Of a stretch of DNA of 64,000 bases, positions 46,401 to 57,365 are shown piece after piece. The stretch is from the NCBI GenBank assembly GCA_018296165.2, contig JACKQL020000021.1, positions 62,001-126,000 on the forward strand. Direction: 5' to 3'. Under the pieces are notes generated by a model. It had not been told where the DNA came from, did not search any database, and saw only the letters and a list, made by a program, of their open reading frames with translations. The DNA is from Termitomyces sp. T153. Its lineage: Eukaryota; Basidiomycota; Agaricomycetes; Agaricales; Lyophyllaceae. How positions within the stretch are numbered: the first letter of the stretch is position 1; every line of letters starts with the position of its first letter. The position numbers and the translations under genes were made by a program.

Positions 46401-48762
46401 AGTCAAGTAGTCATTCAGCAATGTGCACCTTTTTGAGTGCTTTGACTGCAAGTGGTAAGGATGTATCCTTGCCTTCAGCATCAACCATTGACAAGACACA
46501 ATGAACACCTTTTGCAACATAGATTAATGAGGCTAAGTGGGCATTACTCCACTGCTTGATTGTCTGCTTCACAGTGATATGGTCATTTTGGTCAAAATCC
46601 AATGGTGTTTCCAACCATGCAATGATTTTTTGAACACTTGATTGTTCTTGATGAGTTATGGGGAGGGGATTTTGAGGAGATTCAGGGATTTCAATATGAA
46701 GTGATGTCTTGCAAGGGCTCTGTCAAGCAGAGGTGTCATAGCCAAGAATTCCTTGAAAATGCTCCTTGATCAAACCAAGGAACAGATTGTGCATTGGATT
46801 AATGACAAGAAAACAAGCAGGTTCATAGTATGGAAGGCGGAGAAGTTCAGACCAATGAATGCCAGACATATCAAAAGATCTCTGAGCAGCTGCATTTGAA
46901 GATGCTGATTTCCATTTCTCTGCAAGTCTGTGACATTCTTCATTTGTCCAATGGATCCAGGAATTGACATTGATGTCATCATATGTATGGTTGAATCTGG
47001 TGCACCAACAAACAGAACAGAAGTAGCGATGACTATGGGATGAGAAGCCACCAACTTTTCAAGCAGCAGGCAAGTCACAGACTACAGCAACAAGAGTGGC
47101 CAAGATAAGGCAGCCTGAACTGTATTTTGCTGTGCATGTAAAGAAAATTCCATTCCATAGTTCAAGGAAGGCATCAACCAATGGTTGCAGATAGGGGTGA
47201 ATCTGCAATGTAGAAGGTTCCCCAGATATAATCCCTGCAAGAAACATGTTCTCTGGCTTGTTACATATTTCAATTGGCAGGTTGAGGCATGAAACTGTCA
47301 CTGCACCAATGGATACCTTCTTCCCCACTGCTTTATTCCTGAGAGGATTAAAGAAATCGACACTCAATGCAAAGATGTAATGACCAGCATCTTTTCCACC
47401 CAATACACTGAAATGGGTAGTTCCATCTGGCCCTTTGAAATTTTGGATAACTGAGCCTTGGAAAATGTCGTTAAGAAGTCCATCAGAGGATTGATCATTC
47501 ATTTGTTCCCAAGCACCATCCATTAGATTTTCAAATCCTTGACATGAGAGAAGACCTGCAAGCCAGTCCTTGAAATCGCATGCAATATATGGCTTGATTG
47601 GAGTGTAGATTGTACAACCATCAATTGTTTTTTGGCACACCAGAACCCCATTACAAGCAGAGTGTCCATAGGCCTTGTATCTACAGACTCTAGCATACAT
47701 GGGAATACCATCACAGATGGTAGGAGTGTAAATTCTATGGCATTTGAGACAAGTGGCATAAATTGTCTTCTTGCTCTCAAGGTTGAACTGGGCTGCAGCG
47801 GTTTGAATGTCATGTGGGAAGTCACTGAGAATGGACTGGAAGTAGGGAAGACTGTCAATGTTATGGAGAAAGGGCTGAAAGCCTAGTACAGATGCAACCA
47901 ACTCATTGACAAGTGCAATTGCCTTGAGGACAGTCATCTGTATGATGAGGTGAGTAATGTTGAACAACCAGGAACAACCTCTCTGAGGAAACCTCAGAAT
48001 AACACTGCAGCAAACAACCATAATAAGTGATAATTGCACCCAGGGTTTTACATTTTGAAGGTTGTCATGAAAGTGGTGAGCTGGGTTGTTGGACTGAGAA
48101 TCTAAACAATGATGGTCAATGAGATCTCACCTATATCATATTTTCATCTATAAGGAATGTTATTGCCCCTCCTTGCTACTTCAGTCCAATAAACTTTGAC
48201 TTCATTGAGTTTTTGCAAGGATTTTGCAATCCTGTCCTCCAATTCCCTATGAATCTCCAGTAATCCCCCATCACCACCACAACCCTCTCGAATGAACTTT
48301 AGTTTATCCATTTCATTATGAATATGTAAACCAATATTATCAAGGTCCTTGAGGACACCGTCCATGCTACATTGTGATGACAGTGTTGCAAGCTCTTCAA
48401 CAGAACAAATGTGACACTGCAACCAGACCTCCATTTCCTCCATGCATAATAATGACTGCTGATCAAGCAGTGAGTGGGTCAATATGGGTGTGTATGCTTG
48501 ACCTTTCACCAAGGAGGCAACAATGTCTGCTTCCTGAGACTGAATGGCTTGGCTCTGTGCTGTTTTGAGCAACTGTTGATATCAACTGTCTTCAAGCTTT
48601 GTCACTGCAAATTTGTCAGTTAGATTTGCAAGTTGATCATCGTCTTGATGTTTCTTCCAGACTCAAGGAGGGAGGTGATTGCCTCTTCCATTGGTTTCAA
48701 ATGCTTTGCGACAACCATGGGAAATGCACTGGCACAGCTTGAAAGGGGGCATAGTATGATAT
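43405..48762 (-). repeat. Left inverted arm (5,358 bp)
   Basis: Reverse complement of 57356-62713. Mismatches I found by eye are few: two in the outermost 25 bp and one near the inner end (48741 region). The arm runs from the element end to 10 bp upstream of the transposase ATG. Outside the transposase it holds AT-rich subterminal sequence (43430-43800) and a stretch with short unassigned frames (44026-44990). Confidence 0.95.
45138..48752 (-). pseudogene. Tnp2-like transposase, left copy (decayed)
   Basis: Mirror image of the right-arm copy at 57366-60980, with the same translated fragments and the same stop codons. ATG at 48752. The conserved core (DFFNPLRNKAVGKKVSIGAV, CLNLPIEICNKPEN) is at about 47059-47400. 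Because the arm stops 10 bp before the ATG, its upstream sequence is the end of the WD40 gene region, quite different from that of the right copy. Confidence 0.88.
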
Positions 48763-48839
48763 CAATGTGACAGAGCTTCCAATGAGAATACAAGGAAAAT
48801 TAAAAATTCATGATTAAAGGGGTAAGTCATTGTCAAGCA

Positions 48840-50770
48840 TCACATCAATCCATTATTTTTAATCTCAATTTATTTGACAGATGGGAGAGTAGGCAAGCTA
48901 GCACTAACTGAAGTACTAGTCAAGGTCAATTGCAAGGTGCTCAAGATCATTTCCTTAATGCTAGTTATAGACACAGCCAAGGATGAAGCACCTAGTGAGA
49001 AGTCTTGCATCTGATTGCTGAGTTTGATTGAAGCTTCAGTGGCATGAGAAAGACCACCCCCAACTTCACCAAGAAACTTATAAACAATTCAGTGGAGTAC
49101 TACTGGCCAGTGTAAGCATTCAATGTACCTGCCAAAAGTAAGGCATCCAGAATGAGTGGGTGCTTAACAGGATAATAGGGAGGGATTGGAGAAAGGAAAC
49201 TAAGAGGGTGTCAAGCACCTTGTGTGATGCACTAGTTTGGGTTTGAGGTGCAAAAGTCATGGACATGACAGGCCTATCATCAAAACTATAATCCTGATCA
49301 TCCATTATAAATTAATACTTTGTGTGACATGAAACTTGACCCACAACTTTCTCCTAAACATAGATGGTGGGTTGGGTACTAGAAGATCTGCAGGCAATCA
49401 GATGCTGATGATCACCAAGGCTAATGGTAGCAACAGCCTGAAAAACATCAGAAGCTACAATCATTGAGTAAGAAGTGATAACAGAATATAAGAAAGACCA
49501 ACTTATGGTTTTCTGAGATTAACTCCTGGCATAATCTTTGCATGGCTAGGTTGATGATTTGGACAAATTGTTGATCACTTTCACAAACAGCAAACTTGCC
49601 ACCTTCAATATAAGTCACACCTTTTATAATTTGTTCAATTGATTTTGAAGGAATCGAGGTATGAAGATTGCCTATAGGGAAACGATAGAGGTCAAAATTG
49701 TTTGTGCAAAGGTTATCAACAAGTAACATGCTCCCATCTGGAGATATGGCTGTGTTCCCACTGTATCTGGATAAGTATCTGTGAAAACCTTACAACACCA
49801 AATACTCATATTCCACCTAGAAGGAATCACCTCCACTCAATTGTTGAATCCTCTCCATTCTGACAGACACTAAAATCCAGGTCAGAATTTTGTTATATTG
49901 TCTCACAGTAGATCCTTACATTTTGCCTCCTTCCAGGAAGGATGACAAAAGATATCGCTTTCACAAACCAAAAAACTGCAATGATCGAGGTATGTCTGTA
50001 CTGTCAACTCCCAGAGAAGGATCAGACTTTCTGTATAGACATTAGGACACAATCAACAGTTCAGATGAAAACTCACTTCTGCAAAGCTTGAAGACTTTAA
50101 GTACCCTGGAATGGCTGGCCAGAGCAAGCCTTGCATTGATATTGTTGTAAGCTTGAGCCTTGATAGGGTCATTGACATGAAATGGAAATGTTGTACTTGC
50201 TTCATTTCAAGCAAACATCTAATTGAAGTATGAGGAAAATTGTTCGTAAACCAGAACAGTAAACATTTTGTACCATTCCTTCTGTTGCTTTGGGGCAAAG
50301 GGTATGTGAACCTCTGCCCATGCCAGCACTGATCCAATCTGAGAAACCCTCAGGTGATGAGTTGCAATGCAGCCATTTGATGGATGTGATCTGCACCCAA
50401 TTCTGACTGTGCATCACTTGAATGCATTGTAAGGTAGTAAGATCCCAAACTTGAACACAGTCATCATCACCTGTGGGCTTGAAGTATTACTAACAACAAC
50501 TGCTTGTCCAGAAGAAGAGCACAAACCTCCAGAGAGCAATATATGGCCATTGGGAGAGAAAGCGATGCAGTTAACTGCCTCTTGAGAGCCTTCTAAGTGG
50601 TGATGCAGAGTATAGAATTGAGACTACACCACAAGGATAAAAAGACAGGACTTATTATGATTCAACTATTGACGTACCATGAGTTTCAGAGAGTGTAAGG
50701 TCACAAATGACTTGAAGATTTAAAAGGCAATCTTTCCATCTAAAATGGAACAAGGGACAGGCTGGTGCTT
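48840..50770 (-). pseudogene. WD40-repeat protein gene, decayed cargo
   Basis: Minus-strand pieces in order: EGSQEAVNCIAFSPNGHILL at about 50600, then QVWDLTTLQCIQVMHSQNWV, a first WD repeat; SFLDLSAGMGRG-type loop; MLLVDNLCTNNFDLYRFPIG at 49729 and KGVTYIEGGKFAVCESDQQF, a second propeller; and a C-terminal hydrophobic-poor tail ending near 48850. This arrangement matches a WD40 protein that I recall as common in Agaricomycete genomes and often near transposons; its function is not known. Frames are interrupted by stops and possibly introns, and CpG is low, so I call it a pseudogene, although some breaks may be introns. It lies next to the left arm and runs toward it. Confidence 0.65.
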
Positions 50771-53434
50771 GGAAACATCTGGATGGAACAAACAAGAGCC
50801 TTGTTGGCCTTGGCAACATTGTGCAACTCAAGGGGCAGTAGAACAACGAATGGCAAAGTTATAAGAACAGGATTGACAAGAGATATTTTGATTGCTATGC
50901 CTTATATTGAGAAACATTGTCCTCTTATCATCCATTGCATCCGCTTCAGGCCAGCTCCTTATCCCCCACGAGTCTGGATTACCCATTGTATTGTCTTTTT
51001 GGAAGAGCAGCTCCAACTCTCAATGATATGCAATGAGATATTGGATGAAGAGATTCAGTTCAATCCAGAGCTGAGTTCTAAACATACCCAACCTGGAGAC
51101 AAGCATTCATTCAGAGACAGCAGTGATCATCAACCTGACTTTGAAGACCGCCAACAGGCACGAGAATCTCGAGCACATATGCCTGCAAAAGTCAATGAAC
51201 AAGGGAACATTCAATGATTGTGACATGTTACCTTCCAGAAATCTTCCGAAGTTACTGCCAGTGGTGGCAATTGTTGACTCAGACAATCAGGAACCATGCA
51301 GCTTCAGTCTGGTTCACCTGAAACATAAGATACTCAAATTTTCAAGAAGCCTCCAGGAGAGCCTGGTCGTCCAAATGCAGGAGGGCACAATGTTGAAGGT
51401 GAGCTGATTAAGTTGCATTGGTCAAAAGCTCAATATAATGCTCTATACATGAGTTGGATATACATTCAAAAGGTTTCATCCAACTTATATTTACTAGAAT
51501 GTGGTCAAGTTAGAGGTGACTGAAAAACTTGACATGTCACAATCTTCTTGGTACCAGAAGCAGGAAATTGTTAAAGCTATATGCCAGTTGGTGAGAGGTT
51601 CAGTTTGTTGTATGCATACTCACTGATTACAACCCTACTGATAGCTAACTTATGACTCTCAATGGCCATCACTTGAATGCTATGAGGAGTGCTAACCAGT
51701 GTGCAGCCTTCTAAAAATGGTACTGAAAACAGGAACAGATGCGCATAAGCATGCTCAGTCAAAACAAGTCTTGGAGGTAGTTGCATCTCATGGAAGAGGT
51801 GTTTTAGTATAGTAGATATGAAAGCACCTTATGTCTCTGAACTTGTTATGACTGAATATCTGTATATCATTACAATTGTATGTAGAAACAAGCATGCAAT
51901 GATAATGCAACAATTATAGCTAATTATGTAGAACAAGCAAAGCCTCAATAGTCAAAATCTGGGCTGGTGATGTAAATCCCTGTGAGCTTTTTGAGGGTTC
52001 AGCAGGGAGCATGGGCAAGGCCTTGTTAGATTAGAGTGGTGATTTTATTCATCTTGTGAGCGAGAGCATGAGGTTAATGAGAAGGAGGGGATGGGATGGG
52101 ACATACAGTAACAAAGGTTGCTGCTTTGCACTGTGTGTAGTCATTGAGGGGCTGCGTCATTGAGTCACTCTTGAGAGCTTGCAGCTGCAAGGCAGCAGGA
52201 ATGGTTGCTGAAGTACTCAGTGCAACCTCCAAAATTTCCTACTGAGTGACAAACGTGATGTCACCAAGATGATAATACATCAAAAGTATTGCAAGTCCTA
52301 TGTAACCGACAAAATTCAGCTGATCATTCAAGTATAACTGAACGTATAAAATGCACGAGATTGCTGATGTCTGCACACTTTATGAGATGTGGTTTTTAGT
52401 GTGGGCGTTTCTAGGACTGGAATGGCAAAGGAAAGCTTTGGGGTGGTTAAGGGGCAAATATAGGTCATAGAGGGCTTGCATAGTGGCTTTGGCTTGTAAG
52501 CATTAGGTGTGCAACTGTGGCCTTGGAGATTGTATGGAGATATCTGTGATGGTTTTAGGGAGGGTAAGGTGATCAGGAGCAAGGCATGGTATTTCTATCC
52601 TCATAGGCAATTCAAGATGCACTATTAGAAGTTAGTTTGGAGAAACTATTGGTTGTCACAGAGCCCACAGGACTCCCAGAGTATTTTTCCTTATGTCTAT
52701 TATGATCAAGGCTTTGTGAGAGAGCTTGTGAGGATGGCGCCATGCAATTCCTTGGAAGGTTCTCTTGTAGAGTATTGTTATGAGTGGAAGGACAGGCAGA
52801 GGTCATTATGAGACTGAGGATTGGTCAGGTTGAGTGAGTCAAGTACTTGATCAAGTGTCACAGTGACACAGCACAGCAGCATCACACATTGAGTCGTAGT
52901 TGTCATAGCCTTGAGTTTTTTTGCTTTGTTATCCACAAGACCCACTAATATATTTCAACTCTTATTTCTAATAAGTATGGAGTGCAGATACCTTGTGGAA
53001 TTTCCTCCTGGGGCTTGGTTCTGTCAGCAATATTATGTTTCTGTAACATGAAGGCAATTGTTGTGCATCATTTACTTAATATGCACCAGGCAGGTTACTT
53101 TGATACGTGGGTAATGGGCTATGGGATGGAGGAACAGCTCAAACTCAAAGATTTAGAGAAATATGAGGAAATGTGCATATTGAAAGCCAAATCATGGTGA
53201 CTTGGTCTTTGCTATGAATATTATCAAACCTTGTACAGCCTCAGCATCAGTGTAGCTTTGTAGATAGTCACTGGTATGTAAATTTTGATTCAGTATTCAG
53301 TTGTAGAGTCAAATTCATGCTAATTATGATTTGAATAACAAGTATTCAATTGAATGGAGCAAATTTGGGAAAAGAAGTTTGCAACAACAGTATGTGCTAG
53401 GGATGTCAATTAAATGTAGATAGTACAAAACAAG
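50771..53434. other. Spacer sequence without recognised gene
   Basis: The frame 50765-51217 on the plus strand (150 codons) is the longest, without motif and antisense to the start of the WD40 remnant. 52982-53200 plus reads a short charged stretch (NMHQAGYFDTW, KLKDLEKYEEMC) that could be part of a small helical protein. CpG-poor throughout. Confidence 0.35.
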
Positions 53435-53960
53435 TCATAACTTTTTTGCCTTGGCCAATACATCCTCCAGCCCCATAAGATTTTGATCAACTTTTTCAAT
53501 CATTCTCCTGCAGGTTGGGCATGTTGCAAAGGGTCTGTATTCAATCCACCCATCAATACACTCTTTACAAAAGAGATGACCACATGTTAGACTGAATAGG
53601 ATTAGTGACAATTTAAGAATCAAAAATTGACACCTACATTGTTAATGGTAATTTGGCAACATCATAACAGATGCTGCAAAGAGTGAGACCCTTTAAGACT
53701 GGAATTAGCTGGAATTGGATGGTAAGTTTGACAGCAAATAATATGATGTCCAACATACAGACTGTTAAACACAAAAAAGATGATCTTGCGACTCCATTGT
53801 ATGAGATAATTGCTTTGAGTATCAGGATTAGTCTGAGTCAAGGAGATGAATTCTGATTCACACTTCTTTAAGTTCATTGACCTCTATGAATTTAGCCTCC
53901 CTGAGCTCCTCCGGTTGACACTGTACGTCTGTGTGCAACTAGAAAAATGATGGGATTGAG
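53435..53960 (-). CDS. RING-finger (C3HC4) protein, C-terminal exons
   Basis: Probable E3 ubiquitin-ligase type zinc finger. Exon 53698-53638 encodes LTLCSICYDVAKLPLT, then an intron (53637-53592, GTAGGT...TTCAG), then exon 53591-53435 encodes TCGHLFCKECIDGW, ATCPTCRRMIEK and ends with TAA. Together they supply all eight ligands in C3HC4 order (CSIC, C-G-H, CKEC, CPTC). Upstream, about 53930-53800, one frame gives a Glu/Lys-rich helical stretch (QPEELREAKFIEVNELKKCE), likely a coiled coil in an earlier exon; the start codon is not resolved. No stop breaks the RING exons even though the region is CpG-poor, so this cargo gene may be intact. Confidence 0.7.
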
Positions 53961-54790
53961 TGCATGCTTCTTATACAGGAACACTCACTACTCATAATGC
54001 ACATAATAATGCATCGATATGGTTCTTTTCTGCAACAACTTTAGCTAATGCATTCCATAAAACACTGGGCTGCAACATGGAGCTCAGTGATAGTAAAAAC
54101 ACTGATCACCCAGCATAGTCTCACCTGATTACTAGTGGAATCAGTTGTTGGTAGTCCCATTTGACCACAAGGATTGAGTGCAGCATTGTATAACTTGGCA
54201 TCTGTACTTCATCAATAAGGCTGGATGCCACTGGATTTCAGAGCTTTCATTCTAGGAGCCATGGGTTATCACTTCAATTTAATAAGATGCCCTTCTACAA
54301 GTATTCAGTACTCACTCAAGGTGCTAGAAGTAGGCACAAAAATGGAACAAGGCACTCAATCATAGTACAAGGTGCCAAATCATGGTGAAAGAAATTTCCT
54401 GGATGTCTTCAGGGTTGAGTACAATGCATTCCAACCAGGGTGACAAAGTCTAGATAGCAACCAGTGAGAATACAAAGCAGTGGGCCAGGGGCACTATAGG
54501 CAAGGCACAACAGAGACTACATCCAAATATGGCTTGTTGTGTGTCCCATGACAATTATTCTTCTCTTTTTGACAACTTTCATTACAGTTGTCAGTCCTCA
54601 TTTCCTTCCAGCATATGACATTCAAGCAATCAGGTGAGTACAAGAACATCTTGAAATGATTGTCAGGCACATTCTCTATTGCTCAGGGCCCGGTATAAAA
54701 TGGTGTACATCTTTTCTTGCCAACAAATTTGTGTGTCTGAGTGTCCACCTCATACAGACTCAGACTCTTCAGCAATAACTTGCACTCTCA
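53961..54790. other. Between RING and coiled-coil genes; no gene seen
   Basis: Intergenic between two divergently oriented cargo genes (RING minus, coiled-coil plus), so it may contain both promoters. CpG-poor; no box stands out. The upstream exon(s) of the RING gene could lie here. Confidence 0.35.
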
Positions 54791-57040
54791 ATGCCTTTCA
54801 ATTTTTTCTTCAGAGGTCCTCTCCTCCTTCAAGATACCCAATCACAAGATAATCACTCTGATGACCCTCCCAATGGACATATCTACAATGACAGTACTTT
54901 ACTGACAATCGAGAAAATAGAGGACTCTACAGCTGATAGTCCAGCAGTGTCCTCCCAACAGTCTTCCAATTCCATCATGCCACCTCCCCACCAAAAGGTG
55001 TCAACCCATCACTTCTCTTCTTTGCATGTGCTGCTTTTGGTCCATGGTGAAACTTCATCTGTAGAGGCAATGGTGCATAGGGTGAGTACTTCTTCTATCA
55101 ATGCAAAAAAAAAGCAATCACATATGTTTTCTAGAGCAATACCAATCAGCAGTCTGGCGACGTTGAGATCAACTCAGCTGCAGTACTCTTCAATAGTTCT
55201 AGTGCATCTGTTTCAGGAGTGAGGCACCTTATTTTGAAGTGTACTTTGCCTTGTATCATTAATTTTTAATTTCCAGAATATATTGACTCAAAAGTGCAGA
55301 GGCAGTGACAGCTTATCTACTAACTATGAAGACACCGAGATTGCTGCAGATAGTGTACATATTTGAGAAAGTTAGCACATATTTCTATATTAACAGTTTA
55401 TACCAGAGTTACTGCCATCACACTAAGGTTAGAGTCCTTCAAGATCCTATGCTGTGCCTTCAGAACAATTATGTAAAATTATTTATTTTTGCCTATTTTA
55501 TTTGTTGTTCACCTCTTGTGGCTTAGCTTTCAAACCAGCTGAATGAGGAGTGGGTCAGGGTCAATGCTCTCAACCATCAGCTATCACAGGTAAGAATATT
55601 CTCAATCATTTCCAAAGGCCCCACTTCAAAAAGATTCTTTGTTAGATACAACAAGAACAAGTAGCAACTGCCTGGCATGCAAGAGGAATATATGACAGAA
55701 TGTCTTCCCAACTGCAAGCTGTCACTAGCAAAAGAGATTCAGCAGTTGAAGAATTAACAGTGGTTGCTCAGGCCCTGGATATGGTATCTCCTACTGAAGA
55801 ATGCATTGAATTGTCTCTTGTGGCCAGCAATGAGCTGGCTCTTTCCAACCAAATCTTGCTCACCAACAGTCTTGTTCAGCATGCCCAGGCTCTCCAAGCT
55901 TCAGTCATTGCATTCACAGGCTCTTGATGACCAGAATCAAGATTATGAACATTGATTTACACACAAGTATGAGCAATGCTTGCAACAGGCACTTGATGAA
56001 CATGAGCAGCGCTATCAACAGGAATTCAAAAAACAACTTCAACAGGAGCATCAAATTATTTCAACACAGCTGGAGGTGGCTACTCAACAGCAGTTGCAGG
56101 AACTTAGCGCAATCATAAGCAATCATATCAATCAGTAATACATTGTATGCAAGAGGAACACCAGCAGGAAACTGTGGAGCTCACTAGAGCCTGTGAAGGA
56201 CTGGAGAATAGGATCCAAGAACTAGAACGAGTTGGAATTCAGGCAAGTTTACATGAAATATAAATACCTTCAAAGTCAACTGAGTTTGGAAATAATAGGA
56301 ATCGCAAGAATGCAAGCAACGCTTTCAAGAAGAACTCAAGCAATGCCTTCAGCTGCAACAACAGAATCTTGCAACACAAACAGCAGCTGAAATTCAGCAG
56401 CGCTTGGATGAACAGAGTCACATCCATGAGCAATCTCTCCAAGCTCGAGTGAGTTGATTGGAAGAGGAGCACCGGCAACAAATCATGGAGTCTACTATTG
56501 CTCATGAAGAAATGGAGAGCAGGATTCAAGAACTTGAGGAAGTTCAAATTCAGGTATTATTGTTCATTCTTTTTGGAACAAGTATTGTTATTTTTCCCTT
56601 TTATAGGCAGCAAATGCAATCAAGCAAGCTCATACTTCTGCTGAAGCAGCTTCTCACTCTGAGACAGCCTTTAAATCCATTCTCAACCACAATACTAAGG
56701 TTATATCAGACCTTCAAGAACAAGTCAAGGTAAGTTGAGTTATATTCATGAAGAGACTTGTTTCTAACTACAAGCACAGTGTCTTGAAGCCCAGACTGCT
56801 TCCAATAACTCCCATCATGTGTCAAACATGGCTACAGACCCTTCTCAAGTTTCACAAGCCAGTAATTTGGACCCTTCTGTACAACGTCCATCAATTTTAG
56901 ACACCTTGTCAGATTGTGCACATAACAGACTTCTGGCAGATTCTCAATTGACTAGAATCCATGTATGTATAGTTCTCTCAATGACAAGTCTATCCTGTAA
57001 TTCATACTTTCTACTAGGTAACTGAAGAAGCAACTCAAGA
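54791..57040 (+). CDS. Glutamine-rich coiled-coil protein (cargo), model uncertain
   Basis: Several plus-strand exons with plausible GT-AG introns (for example the one starting at 55080). The first gives a Ser/Thr/Pro-rich low-complexity start (MPFNFFFRGPLLLQ, later TLLTIEKIEDST). Then come long helical, Gln/Glu-rich stretches: LNEEWVRVNALNHQLSQ, MSSQLQAVTSKRDSAVEELT, QQEFKKQLQQEHQIISTQLE, ELTRACEGLENRIQELERVG and EEEHRQQIMESTIAHEEMES. The EL-E-R-I-Q-ELE motif recurs, suggesting internal duplication of ~100 residues. Stops occur between some pieces, so either introns are missed or the gene is partly decayed. A structural or scaffold role is a guess. It runs toward the right-arm transposase. 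Confidence 0.5.
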
Positions 57041-57355
57041 CAGGCATTCTCAAAGATGAGTCTCCTTTGAGTTAGCAAGTATTGAAGAGACAATCTCCCC
57101 CCTTCTCCAGATATCATGACCATACTCATTCATGACTCCCCAAACTCCTTGTCTATGTCTTCCTACTCTGCAGCCTTCATCTCCTGCTTTCCCTGTGCCT
57201 GCCTCAAGGGCTCTGCACTCTTCACCTCTATGCCAACTATTGACACCAGTTCTTGCTCCACATCAAGATTCTATTCCTGATTTCAATTCTTCTAGTGCCT
57301 CAGCAGCTCATAACCACCAAAGACCAAGTGGAGACAATTATCTCCACTCTCCCCA
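57041..57355 (+). other. Ser/Pro-rich stretch leading into the right arm
   Basis: A frame from 57132 is rich in Pro, Ser and Cys (TPCLCLPTLQPSSPAFPVPA) and passes into the arm without break, in a frame different from the transposase. It may be the last exon of the coiled-coil gene or its 3' flank plus the transposase promoter. Confidence 0.35.
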
Positions 57356-57365
57356 ATATCATACT

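Noticed and set aside
50765..51217. 150-codon plus-strand frame in the spacer as a gene
   Set aside because: Overlaps the start of the WD40 remnant in antisense, has no motif and is in decayed sequence.
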